A stretch of DNA of 64,000 nucleotides from contig JAFSYM010000026.1 in assembly GCA_017450005.1 (NCBI GenBank), positions 1 to 64,000 on the forward strand. Reading direction: 5' to 3'. Position 1 is the first letter of the stretch. The number at the start of each line of letters is the position of its first letter. Source of the stretch: Clostridia bacterium. Lineage in GTDB: Bacteria > Bacillota > Clostridia > Oscillospirales > Acutalibacteraceae. The notes beneath the pieces are model-generated. The model had not been told where the DNA came from, made no database searches, and saw only the letters and a program-made list of their open reading frames with translations. A program made the translations under genes and the position numbers. Shown here in pieces: positions 38,677 through 46,386 of this stretch.

Positions 38677-38751
38677 TTATTTGACGACCCCGGATACCGC
38701 GCCAAGCACAGAACCTACGGCAATCAGAATACCGCCGATTATTGCAAGCAT
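38677..38751 (-). CDS. 24-aa hydrophobic micropeptide
   Basis: ATG 38751 with AAAAGGAGGTGTGCAG encodes MLAIIGGILIAVGSVLGAV and then SGVVK. It is a Gly-rich helix with a Lys end, similar in character to leaderless bacteriocins, phenol-soluble modulins or type I toxins, though no match is claimed. An AT-rich segment upstream (TATGATAAGTACATAAAGAC, 38780-38811) resembles the one before the 124-aa gene and could be a promoter. Confidence 0.45.
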   Translation of the reverse strand: MLAIIGGILIAVGSVLGAVSGVVK

Positions 38752-38811
38752 ATCTGCACACCTCCTTTTCGCCAATCGCTTTGTCTGCCGTGTCTTTATG
38801 TACTTATCATA

Positions 38812-38952
38812 TCAAATCATAACGCCGCTTGGAAATTTGTATCGGAAAAGAAAGTCGCCGCCTGGTTCCGGATTAAACATGCCGATGATCTTCGCGATCG
38901 TCTTTTTCAGTCGTTTTAATAAACGTCTGATACTTCGGATAATCGTTTGCAT
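38812..38952 (-). CDS. 46-aa cationic amphipathic peptide
   Basis: ATG 38952 overlaps the stop of the 124-aa gene (TAATG). It begins MQTIIRSIRRLLKRLKKTIA and then KIIGMF: nine Lys/Arg spaced on one helix face with Ile/Leu on the other, the pattern of membrane-active antimicrobial peptides or RNA-binding helices. The rest (NPEPGGDFLFRYKFPSGVMI) is neutral. The first four residues come from the 24-bp seam shared with clpP. Confidence 0.5.
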   Translation of the reverse strand: MQTIIRSIRRLLKRLKKTIAKIIGMFNPEPGGDFLFRYKFPSGVMI

Positions 38953-38964
38953 TATGCGTCTTCC
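38941..38964. repeat. 24-bp seam repeat, copy 2
   Basis: Identical to 37969-37992 and in the same place relative to a stop/start overlap; the sequences on either side are unrelated. Confidence 0.9.
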
Positions 38965-39326
38965 CTTTCTCGCTGTATATCAAGCAGCCTACTGCATACG
39001 CATCTCTCCGTTTCCTCTGAAGAATCATACGACCGTTGCAGAACGGGCGGTTCATATTCATACAGTATGTATTCTTCTGCCGCCTTCAGCAAATGCCGAA
39101 TACTTGCACGGAGTTTCTGGCTTGCCGGCGAGCGATTGTTTCGACGTACGGAACGAACGAGCTCCTCGATTCTGACGCCGTCTTTCAGATAGCCGAACAG
39201 GAGAGCATTATGTTTATGTGCAGCCAACACTCTCTCGACGCCAGAGAAGTCCAGGTAGATGATAAAGCCGGATCTGGAACCGTTGTTCCTTGCAAACACT
39301 CGTACGTTGTGCATATTTTTGAACAT
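38952..39326 (-). CDS. 124-aa conserved-looking protein, first gene of cluster
   Basis: ATG 39326 after GAGAGGAGATCGAAA. A compact alpha/beta start (NVRVFARNNGSRSGFIIYLD) is followed by Arg-rich helices (IEELVRSVRRNNRSPASQK) and an acidic/Cys tail ending REREDA. No family is recognised. Upstream, TATGATAGATACACAAAAAC (about 39360) may be the cluster promoter. The 39327-39576 interval is otherwise empty. Confidence 0.6.
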   Translation of the reverse strand: MFKNMHNVRVFARNNGSRSGFIIYLDFSGVERVLAAHKHNALLFGYLKDGVRIEELVRSVRRNNRSPASQKLRASIRHLLKAAEEYILYEYEPPVLQRSYDSSEETERCVCSRLLDIQREREDA

Positions 39327-39576
39327 TTTCGATCTCCTCTCGTTGTTCGTGTCCTGGTTTGTTTTTGTGTATCTATCATACTACCGGCCGGAACGGAAAG
39401 AAAATTCAAATCGGAAATCTTTGTTGCATTTTTCAGAATCGCCGTTTATTTGCATACATGTTAAGATCTGCATAGAATCCTGAAATGCTGAACAATATGG
39501 GTTCGATGCGCAAAGATATTACAGCATTCTGCAACAGAACGCGACTGCATATCGGAAAGAATTGTTTCCGGGCAGC

Positions 39577-39606
39577 AAAAAAGAGCAGCGTCGTAAAACG
39601 CTGCTC
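39577..39606 (-). terminator. Terminator of WYL-HD operon
   Basis: On the minus strand GAGCAGCGT-(TTTACG)-ACGCTGCTC followed by TTTTTT, 18 nt past the HD gene stop. Textbook intrinsic terminator. Confidence 0.92.
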
Positions 39607-39623
39607 CTGACGGGGATTGTATT

Positions 39624-40310
39624 CTATTGTGCGAAGAACTCCGAAACGATTTCCCTGATACGGCCTGCCTTTTGCATTTTGTGCGCTCTGGAATCGATCA
39701 ACGTGCCGTTTTTATACACAAATTCAGCCTGCGCGGATGCATCTGCCCGACAGAGTTCCATCAGATTCAACCACACGCTTTTCGCATCTTCGGCTTCAAA
39801 CAATGCGTTCTCACGCATCACTTTTTTCAGATGTGCCCCTACGTTTTTCAACGTGATTTCTTTTTGATATGGATTCTGACGATCACCTTTCTCTGCCGGA
39901 AGAATCCACGAAATGAAATCATCGTGGTGGGTGATATAAAAACAAATCAATTCGATTTCACGCGCCGAATAGCCTAATTCCGCAAGAATCGGCGCGGCAA
40001 TCTGCGCCGATTCTTGGGCGTGCCCGTAGAATACCGTCCGCCCCTGCTTTTCAAATGCGACGCAAGGTTTTCCGATATCGTGAAAGAACGCTGCCGTCCG
40101 AAGGACGGTCGGATAGGACGAACCGATTTCATCGACCGCGTGAAGCGTATGCAAAAACAAATCGTAGCAGTGATGCGGATTGTTCTGTGCGAACCCTATC
40201 ATCTGTGCAACGGCATTGCCCAGCAAATCACGAACTTCATCCCGGCTTTTATTTTGCCAAAAAGAAAGCGGTTCCCGCAGACTGTTTTCAAATTCTTGTT
40301 TTTTTATCAT
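39624..40310 (-). CDS. HD-domain phosphohydrolase
   Basis: 228 aa. The metal-binding HD set is visible: H54 (DLFLHTLHAVDEI), H77-D78 (AAFFHDIGKPCVAFE), H97 (VFYGHAQES) and H128/H129-D130 (FYITHHDDF). The spacing is like the HD domain attached to CCA-adding tRNA nucleotidyltransferases and related nucleotidases. It probably hydrolyses a nucleotide or cyclic nucleotide. Its ATG overlaps the WYL gene stop by 4 nt (ATGA), so the two proteins are made together. Confidence 0.85.
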   Translation of the reverse strand: MIKKQEFENSLREPLSFWQNKSRDEVRDLLGNAVAQMIGFAQNNPHHCYDLFLHTLHAVDEIGSSYPTVLRTAAFFHDIGKPCVAFEKQGRTVFYGHAQESAQIAAPILAELGYSAREIELICFYITHHDDFISWILPAEKGDRQNPYQKEITLKNVGAHLKKVMRENALFEAEDAKSVWLNLMELCRADASAQAEFVYKNGTLIDSRAHKMQKAGRIREIVSEFFAQ

Positions 40311-43015
40311 CTGTCCTCTTCATTTCTGTCATTATCTGTTCTTCTGTACAGGCCGATCCGGCTTGCCTGCGATTCGATTCGTTTCCACATTTCCTTCGCA
40401 ATGGAAAGCGTTTGATCTTTAATGCGGATAATCGGGCCGTATCCCATCAGACGTATCAGTATTTCTTTTTCATCCTGTTGCTGATAATACAGTTTCAATG
40501 TATACAAATCTGTTTTGCGATCATATCGGCATTCTTTCTTCCATGGAGCGAATTCCGTCAGAATGCGGTCAACCGCGTTGCGGACATCATAAAATTCAAC
40601 CTCGACTGTACGGGTTTGTTTGGCTCTGTAGTTCTGCAGCGCCTGATGTGCCTTCCATGCTGCGAACCGCGTTTCAGTGATCGTAATTGCTTCGATCTGC
40701 GAAGCGTTCATTGTTATAATCCGGTCATATAACGGCGTGCAGCAAATGCACTGGAAATAATTGTTTCTCTTTGAAAATTCAATGAGAATGGGATAATAAA
40801 CTCCCTCATGCAGCGTATTATTATTGGCTCTGTACCGGATGAATACAGCGGCTGCATTCTGAATGCTTTCCAAGAGAACTGAAATATTTTCTTGTTCCTT
40901 CTCCGTTTTGCTTTCCGGGTAATGGAATCTGTCAAAGTGTTCGACGTATTGCATCGGTAGCGGTTTGATATGCGGCGCGTTATCTTCGAGCCATTGTTTC
41001 AGCGGCCGGATTTCATTGTCCTCATCCAAAAAATAACGCATCTTTTGATCGTCAAGAATCGTCTTCAACCAGCGAATTTCATATGTGGACAAAGGAACTA
41101 TGTCCCTATAAAGCTTTATATCCTCTGAAAGCCGGTATCTTGGGATCAGCACATCAACCGTTTTTGTTTCGTACCATGCTGACGCGTATTTCACTTCAGT
41201 TCGGAATTGCGTCGTTCCCTCCTGAACAAAATCGTCTCCCAAAAGAACGTCTTCCACGATCTCCTGCAGCAGTTTTTCTGTGTCCAATCCAGTTCGTGCT
41301 GTATAAACAGAAAGGGCTTGCCGATAAAACTTTTGAAAATCGCTTTCAGGAAACGAATCTGTTTTGCATGCACTCATTCGAGCAAAGATGTCTGAAATGA
41401 TATAGTAATATGTACTGAAAACTTCGTGAAAGAGATTCTCGTGTTCTGCTGCTTTTTGACCCGCTGTCAATCGCTCTTCTATTTTTTCCGGGATTCTCCA
41501 CGGCTCGGGAGGATCTTTTTGCGCAGGCATTTCCAATCCGACTTCCTGCGAAATCAGTCGGCAAATCCGATCAACATCCTGTTCTATGGAGAACTCAGCG
41601 TCATCAAGACCGTGAACTATCTGTACGCGGGTATAGAAGCTGCGTATCCAAGGAATCATCTCCCGCGGATCCGTGACCTTCGCCTGAAAGAAAACGGAAC
41701 CGGCGTCTTCCTGCTCAGTAACAAGGCCGTTTCGACGTTCTTTTTGAATGCGCAGCGGAATATACGATTCACTCTGCGGATCGTATTGAAACTGTAACTC
41801 CACGGATGCGGCTTCGACCGGATTGACCGCATTTCCTTCCACCGTTTTTTGCCCGTCCCGCACAACCGCCGCAGACGAAACGCCCCAACAGTACTTCAAC
41901 GCATTCCTGGCGTTTTCAATATCGTTCTCTGCAGTGCCGGATTCTCCGTGATAATCCGATAAAATCTTCCCGATCTCTTCTCGCCCGAAATACTCTATAG
42001 AGTCAATAAACTCTATGCGCAAAGATGTATAGCTGCGTTTGAACGGCTCGTAATACATCAGATATTCCCGCCCGTTCTGATCGCTGATACGTATTTGCAG
42101 CGGATAGCAAAGCAGCTCGGTCGCGAAGTCGGAAGTGCCGTGGCTGTATCTGATTTTACACCACTTCTCATTTTCGATGGCATAGAGCAAATCAACAATA
42201 TTGAAGTCGTTTAACGACTGCATAAAATAATCATGCTTAAAACGAAAGGCGCTGGCCGACTCATCATATTCCATGCGGTCCTTCAAGAACATACCGACTT
42301 CTCCCAATAAGAAATACCGGGAAAAGAAATCGATCGCAGACAGGAAGCGTCTTTCAAAACCGCCTGCGTTCCCCATATCGTTTGCCGCAGACAGCAGAGT
42401 GCGCATGGTTATTGCGGGCAAGCTCCAATGATGATCCCCGTTTCTGTTATGGCTTCCGGGATTCTGTTCGCTTGCAACAATGCCCAGCGCAGCAAGATCG
42501 CGCAAGCGGTTGTTTGTCGTCCGTCTTCTGTCGTCGTTTTCGGGCGGGACAAGCCTGTCGGTATAATAGGCCAGAAGCGCAGATGTTTTGAATGTGCCTT
42601 GATTCGAAATCGGGTTTTCTTCGTCATCCTCCAACGGGGTGCGCAAATGAATCTGATCGCTCATTGCCGCCATAGTATGCAGAAAAAAAGCCGAGAACGT
42701 CGACGGCTTGTTCCCGCAAAACCGATAGACCCTTTGGAACGGATTGTCTTCCATAGATTCAGAATCTGCAGTAATATAGACCACCTTGCCGCTGGCCGAT
42801 TTACCGTTTGAAAACTCAATCCACTCGGAGTAGTCGGCAATGATCCTGTTCAATCGCTGCCAATCCTCGCGCAAAGTTCTGGCTTCTTTATACTTTCTCT
42901 GCTTCCGGCCAAATGAATTTATGTGCATAAAGCCGTAACTGTAGTAATTCAACAAGGCTCGTTTGAACTTTTCATCAAACTGTCCAACCGTTATTAGCTC
43001 TTTATGTACGGGCAT
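40307..43015 (-). CDS. Large double-WYL-domain protein
   Basis: 902 aa from ATG 43015 (GAGGAG 7 nt upstream; the longer frame would need TTG). A winged-helix-like segment (about 140-200, RRTTNNRLRDLAALGIVAS) precedes a WYL domain (about 275-345, KIRYSHG, CYPLQIRISDQNGREYLMYY, SLRIEFIDSIEYF). After a helical middle comes a second WYL-like domain (about 735-805, VFIRYRANN, YYPILIEFSKRNNYFQCICC, ASQIEAITI) and a WCX-type C-terminus. WYL domains sense nucleic acids or nucleotides and regulate defence systems. The double architecture at this size is unusual. Coupled to the HD gene. Confidence 0.75.
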   Translation of the reverse strand: MPVHKELITVGQFDEKFKRALLNYYSYGFMHINSFGRKQRKYKEARTLREDWQRLNRIIADYSEWIEFSNGKSASGKVVYITADSESMEDNPFQRVYRFCGNKPSTFSAFFLHTMAAMSDQIHLRTPLEDDEENPISNQGTFKTSALLAYYTDRLVPPENDDRRRTTNNRLRDLAALGIVASEQNPGSHNRNGDHHWSLPAITMRTLLSAANDMGNAGGFERRFLSAIDFFSRYFLLGEVGMFLKDRMEYDESASAFRFKHDYFMQSLNDFNIVDLLYAIENEKWCKIRYSHGTSDFATELLCYPLQIRISDQNGREYLMYYEPFKRSYTSLRIEFIDSIEYFGREEIGKILSDYHGESGTAENDIENARNALKYCWGVSSAAVVRDGQKTVEGNAVNPVEAASVELQFQYDPQSESYIPLRIQKERRNGLVTEQEDAGSVFFQAKVTDPREMIPWIRSFYTRVQIVHGLDDAEFSIEQDVDRICRLISQEVGLEMPAQKDPPEPWRIPEKIEERLTAGQKAAEHENLFHEVFSTYYYIISDIFARMSACKTDSFPESDFQKFYRQALSVYTARTGLDTEKLLQEIVEDVLLGDDFVQEGTTQFRTEVKYASAWYETKTVDVLIPRYRLSEDIKLYRDIVPLSTYEIRWLKTILDDQKMRYFLDEDNEIRPLKQWLEDNAPHIKPLPMQYVEHFDRFHYPESKTEKEQENISVLLESIQNAAAVFIRYRANNNTLHEGVYYPILIEFSKRNNYFQCICCTPLYDRIITMNASQIEAITITETRFAAWKAHQALQNYRAKQTRTVEVEFYDVRNAVDRILTEFAPWKKECRYDRKTDLYTLKLYYQQQDEKEILIRLMGYGPIIRIKDQTLSIAKEMWKRIESQASRIGLYRRTDNDRNEEDR

Positions 43016-43157
43016 ACGGCATCTCCTCAAGTGGTTTTATCTGGTTTTTTATGCACGGAACACATCGGCACCGCAACGTCTGCACAGATGTATTCCGGAG
43101 CGTTTTAACCTGTTTTCAGCTCCCGCAGCGGACAAAGGATAAAAACAATCCATATTG

Positions 43158-43186
43158 AATTATAGAGGATTGTGTATGTTCAGTCG
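43158..43186 (-). promoter_or_regulatory. WYL-HD operon promoter
   Basis: Minus strand TCGACT (43181-43186), 17-nt spacer, TATAAT (43158-43163). It leaves a leader of about 135 nt before the WYL start. Confidence 0.6.
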
Positions 43187-43274
43187 ACACAAAATGGTCG
43201 TTTTTGTAAAAAGTTGTATATGCAAAAATGCATTGTGTATCGTTACACCAATTTTCATTTATACAAATCTTTGT

Positions 43275-43303
43275 TTGATATTTGACGAATTATCTTGTAT
43301 AAT
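43275..43303 (+). promoter_or_regulatory. Promoter of DUF4474 gene
   Basis: TTGATA, 17-nt spacer, TATAAT, 30 nt before the ATG. The flanking 43190-43330 is very AT-rich. Confidence 0.8.
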
Positions 43304-43332
43304 AGAAAAAACAAGCAGAAAGGAATGTATGT

Positions 43333-44379
43333 ATGCTCCAAAGAATCATTGCTTTTTTTCTCTCCGTCGTGTCACTCCTCGGCGGCATATTCCCCTCCGG
43401 ACAAGCCGTGATGAAGCCGTGCGTTTTTGACGTTACGCTCGACGCCGCGACCGAAGAAATCTGCGCCGGAATCAAAGAACACTGCGGACTGGATATAGAA
43501 AAACTTGTCACCAATCTGCCGGACGTCAATGAGCCCGTGCGCCTTATCAACCGCGTGTTTTCTCTGGATACCACCGAGTTGCGCGAAACGATGAATGCGA
43601 TCCGCGACGAATATTACGCGCAGGATAACCGAACGATGGGGCTGATCTGCTATTTCCTCGGGGCGTATCTGAGCGGCTTTGAGAAATGCGACATCACGCT
43701 TGAACCTGCCGAACGGTTTCCCGGAGAATATGAATTCGTGCTCAACGTCCTTTACACGAACGGCGACACGGAACAGGTCTGGACCGGCGCATTCTACAAC
43801 CCGCAAACGGGCGAATTTCACGGCAGAACCGATCAGGGCATGGCGTCCATTGGATTCAATTTCAATATACAGGAAATGCTGGTCTATGCGCCCGTCCATT
43901 GCTGGATGCGCGATTTCGGGTTCTGCATCGGATACGACCTGTTCTGCTACACAACGCCCTTTTTCCGGTACAAAACGAGACGCTTCAAATTTGACTATCA
44001 GGGCAAAGAGTGGATGATTCAGGTCTGGAAGGGTCGGTATATTATCGCAGACGGCGCAGAGGTCGGCCTTTACAACCGGCCGCGGGAGAAGGCCGGCACA
44101 TACTACAACTGTGCCGGCGACGATGAACTGCTGAACATAAGCTTTTCCCTGTATCACGGCGACGAGCTGCTGTTCAGCCGCGCCGGGCAAAAGCACTGGT
44201 GGGCAAACGGCTTCAAGCTGATGCGTAATCCCTGCGAAGCCGAAGAGCTGACGCTGACGTTCACCGTTGAAATGAAAGACGAGGAAATGCTGCAAGCGTT
44301 CTGCGGCGCGCTGGAGCGGAACCTGTGGCACGACGTGACTTATTCGACCGACGGTCTGAAAGTCAGCGTGAAGTGGTAA
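43333..44379 (+). CDS. DUF4474-like exported protein
   Basis: 348 aa. The N-terminus RIIAFFLSVVSLLGGIFPSG is a signal or anchor. The second half (about 195-345) shows what I take as DUF4474: FGFCIGYDLFCYTTPFFRYK, RFKFDYQGKEWMIQVWKGRY, DGAEVGLYNRP and YNCAGDDELLNISFSL. The first half has DITLEPAERFPGEYEFV and is helical before that. The function of this family is unknown; it may be surface-bound. Single gene with its own promoter. Confidence 0.7.
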   Translation: MLQRIIAFFLSVVSLLGGIFPSGQAVMKPCVFDVTLDAATEEICAGIKEHCGLDIEKLVTNLPDVNEPVRLINRVFSLDTTELRETMNAIRDEYYAQDNRTMGLICYFLGAYLSGFEKCDITLEPAERFPGEYEFVLNVLYTNGDTEQVWTGAFYNPQTGEFHGRTDQGMASIGFNFNIQEMLVYAPVHCWMRDFGFCIGYDLFCYTTPFFRYKTRRFKFDYQGKEWMIQVWKGRYIIADGAEVGLYNRPREKAGTYYNCAGDDELLNISFSLYHGDELLFSRAGQKHWWANGFKLMRNPCEAEELTLTFTVEMKDEEMLQAFCGALERNLWHDVTYSTDGLKVSVKW

Positions 44380-44469
44380 GGCAGAAAAGAAACGCGTTGG
44401 ACAGACGACCAGCAGCCGCTCTGGTTTCTCAGGGTTTAACCAAAACAAAATGAAGTCATTTGCGAAATC

Positions 44470-44605
44470 GACAGGGCAGCGGAAAGTCCGTAATGTAACC
44501 GTTCTTCGGTCACGGCAAAGGACACGGCTTCTTACAGAAAGCTGCGGGACGATGCAGGGGCGGCTGAGTCCCCCGTAAGCAAAGCATGAAACAGTTGAAC
44601 AGAAT
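44470..44605 (+). ncRNA. Possible structured RNA in 44380-44625 gap
   Basis: The 246-nt gap after the DUF4474 gene has no ORF but several nested complementary arms: GGCAGC (44475-44480) with GCTGC (44541-44545), GTCC/GGAC (44486/44520), ACCG/CGGT (44498/44507) and GGGG/CCCC (44557/44570). A-rich joining segments such as ACAGAAAG suggest a folded RNA, perhaps a group II intron or ribozyme fragment. The strand is uncertain and no family is assigned. Confidence 0.25.
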
Positions 44606-44625
44606 CAGTCCGGCGGTTCCGGACG

Positions 44626-45480
44626 TCACACCGCACCGCTATCCGATGCGAGGAAGCGTTCTATTTTTTGCGCGTCCGCATAGCCGAGATTGTACAGCTT
44701 CGTCAGGCCGTCGGTTTCTCTGGTTGCAGTCTTGATGCCGAAGCGTTCTTTGGGGTACAGAATCAGCGCCTTTCCCCTTTTTTCCAGCTCCCGCAGTTTT
44801 GCAACCTTTCGATTATACAACGCCGCATTGCGGATCATCAGTTCGCCAATATGCGGATAGGCGCGCATAACCGGGCGCACTGCCCAACCCGGCGCCGTCG
44901 ATTTCTGATGCTCGACCGGCAACGTCAGACACACAATCACTCTGTCGCAGCCGTCGTCGAACGCTTTTTGAAAGGGGATCGGGTCTGCGATGCCGCCGTC
45001 AAAGTGCAGCTTGCCCTTGAAACGGATCGGCTTGCGGCAGGCGACCGGCAGCGCACAGCTTGCCTTTAACAATGTGAAATCGTCAAAACCGAAGTCTTCT
45101 TTCGAGTAATAACGCGCCGTCCCGTTTTCCGCATCCGTCGTCTGCGCCAAAAAGCGTTTGTCCGAACGTCGGATCGCTGCATAATCAAGCGGGTCTTTTC
45201 CCGTGCTGTTCGTGATACCGGAATAGATGTAATCGAGATCGAAGAGCATGCCTTTTTTGAAGTAGTTCCCAAGGCTCATGTATTCCTTTTCAAAAGCATA
45301 CTCCAGATAAAACCGTTTGAGACGGCCGCGTTGTCCCGCAACGTATGTGATCAGATTCGCGCTGCCCGCCGAAACGCCCAGGCAGTACCCGATATCCACG
45401 GAATGGTCGAGCAGATAATCATACACGCCGCTTGTATATACGCCGCGCATACCGCCGCCGACGTCGACAATGCCTGTCAT
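44626..45480 (-). CDS. Patatin-like phospholipase
   Basis: 284 aa, RssA/YjjU-type patatin. Oxyanion loop VDVGGGMRGVYTSGV at the N-terminus, nucleophile Ser in GVSAGSAN (G-x-S-x-G), and catalytic Asp in HFDGGIADPIP, forming the Ser-Asp dyad. It is a predicted cytoplasmic lipid acyl hydrolase. It follows the VanX-like gene with a 39-nt gap and is probably co-transcribed. Confidence 0.9.
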   Translation of the reverse strand: MTGIVDVGGGMRGVYTSGVYDYLLDHSVDIGYCLGVSAGSANLITYVAGQRGRLKRFYLEYAFEKEYMSLGNYFKKGMLFDLDYIYSGITNSTGKDPLDYAAIRRSDKRFLAQTTDAENGTARYYSKEDFGFDDFTLLKASCALPVACRKPIRFKGKLHFDGGIADPIPFQKAFDDGCDRVIVCLTLPVEHQKSTAPGWAVRPVMRAYPHIGELMIRNAALYNRKVAKLRELEKRGKALILYPKERFGIKTATRETDGLTKLYNLGYADAQKIERFLASDSGAV

Positions 45481-45519
45481 GTACTTTTTCCTCCCTGTTC
45501 AAAAATGGTTTTGTAAAAG

Positions 45520-46176
45520 TTATTTTTTCAGGTATTCCGAAGATACGGGAAACTCAAAATAGGTGTTCGGATACGGTTCGTCTCCGAGCATAAAATGCCA
45601 CCACTCACAGTCGAGCGGCAGAAAACCGTTTCGCACCATGGCTTTTTGCAGAATCATCCGGTTTTCATGCTGTTCGTCGGTCACCTTGTCCGAATCCGGG
45701 TGAGATATTTCGCTGAACAAATCGAACGGACTGCCCATATCCACCTCTTTGCCGGTGCGCATATCGAGCAGTGTGAGGTCGACTGCGCTTCCCCGGCTGT
45801 GCGAGGACTGCTTTGCGATGTAGCCGCGCATGAACAGCTCCTGTTTTTCAAGATCGGGATAAAAAAACGGCTTCATGCGCAGGTCCAGATCCTCGATGCC
45901 CCAGAGAACGAAATGCCGCACGGCACAGGCCGGACGATAGGCGTCGAAAATCTTCAGCCGATACCCCTGCACATTGACCTCGCCCGCAACGGCCTTGAGC
46001 GCTCTTGCCGCCTCTTTTGTCAGCAGCGCCACCGGTTCCTCGTAGCCGTCGATCCTGTCGCCGATAAAATTGAAGGTGGAATGATAGCGGATCTCCTGCA
46101 CAATTCCGGGAACATAGTCCGACAGCAAAACAAACCCTGACGGATTTGCCGCCGCGTTCCGGTATTTATCTGTCAT
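45520..46176 (-). CDS. D-Ala-D-Ala dipeptidase, VanX/DdpX family
   Basis: 218 aa from ATG 46176 (MTDKYRNAAANPSG). Zinc site: SHSRGSAVDLTLLD supplies His and Asp, and EWWHF supplies the catalytic Glu and second His. RLKIFDAYRPACAVRHF is the family block with the substrate Arg. VanX enzymes cleave D-Ala-D-Ala. No vanHA genes lie nearby, so cell-wall recycling (DdpX role) is more likely than glycopeptide resistance. Divergent from the ADP-ribosylglycohydrolase gene. Confidence 0.92.
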   Translation of the reverse strand: MTDKYRNAAANPSGFVLLSDYVPGIVQEIRYHSTFNFIGDRIDGYEEPVALLTKEAARALKAVAGEVNVQGYRLKIFDAYRPACAVRHFVLWGIEDLDLRMKPFFYPDLEKQELFMRGYIAKQSSHSRGSAVDLTLLDMRTGKEVDMGSPFDLFSEISHPDSDKVTDEQHENRMILQKAMVRNGFLPLDCEWWHFMLGDEPYPNTYFEFPVSSEYLKK

Positions 46177-46244
46177 TGCGCATCGCCTCATTTTCACAGT
46201 GATTCATGTATCATAAAAGAGATCTTTTCGTCACAGTATTTTTT

Positions 46245-46273
46245 ATTATACCATCGGAAAAGCGGAAAAGCAA
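46245..46273 (-). promoter_or_regulatory. Promoter of VanX-patatin pair
   Basis: Minus strand TTGCTT (46268-46273), 17-nt spacer, TATAAT (46245-46250). Confidence 0.75.
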
Positions 46274-46313
46274 GCAGCGCCGCCTGCCGTCCCGCAAAGG
46301 CAACACGGATTGC

Positions 46314-46342
46314 TTGATTTCTTTGCCGAAAAGTGATAAAAT
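46314..46342 (+). promoter_or_regulatory. Promoter of ADP-ribosylglycohydrolase gene
   Basis: TTGATT, 17-nt spacer, TAAAAT. It lies about 40 nt from the divergent VanX promoter. Confidence 0.75.
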
Positions 46343-46386
46343 AGTAAAAAATACATTGTAAACAGATGAAACGGGGGGAGAGCTAT

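Noticed and set aside
45520..46176. Glycopeptide resistance locus
   Set aside because: A VanX-like dipeptidase alone, without vanH, vanA-type ligase or VanRS, does not support resistance.
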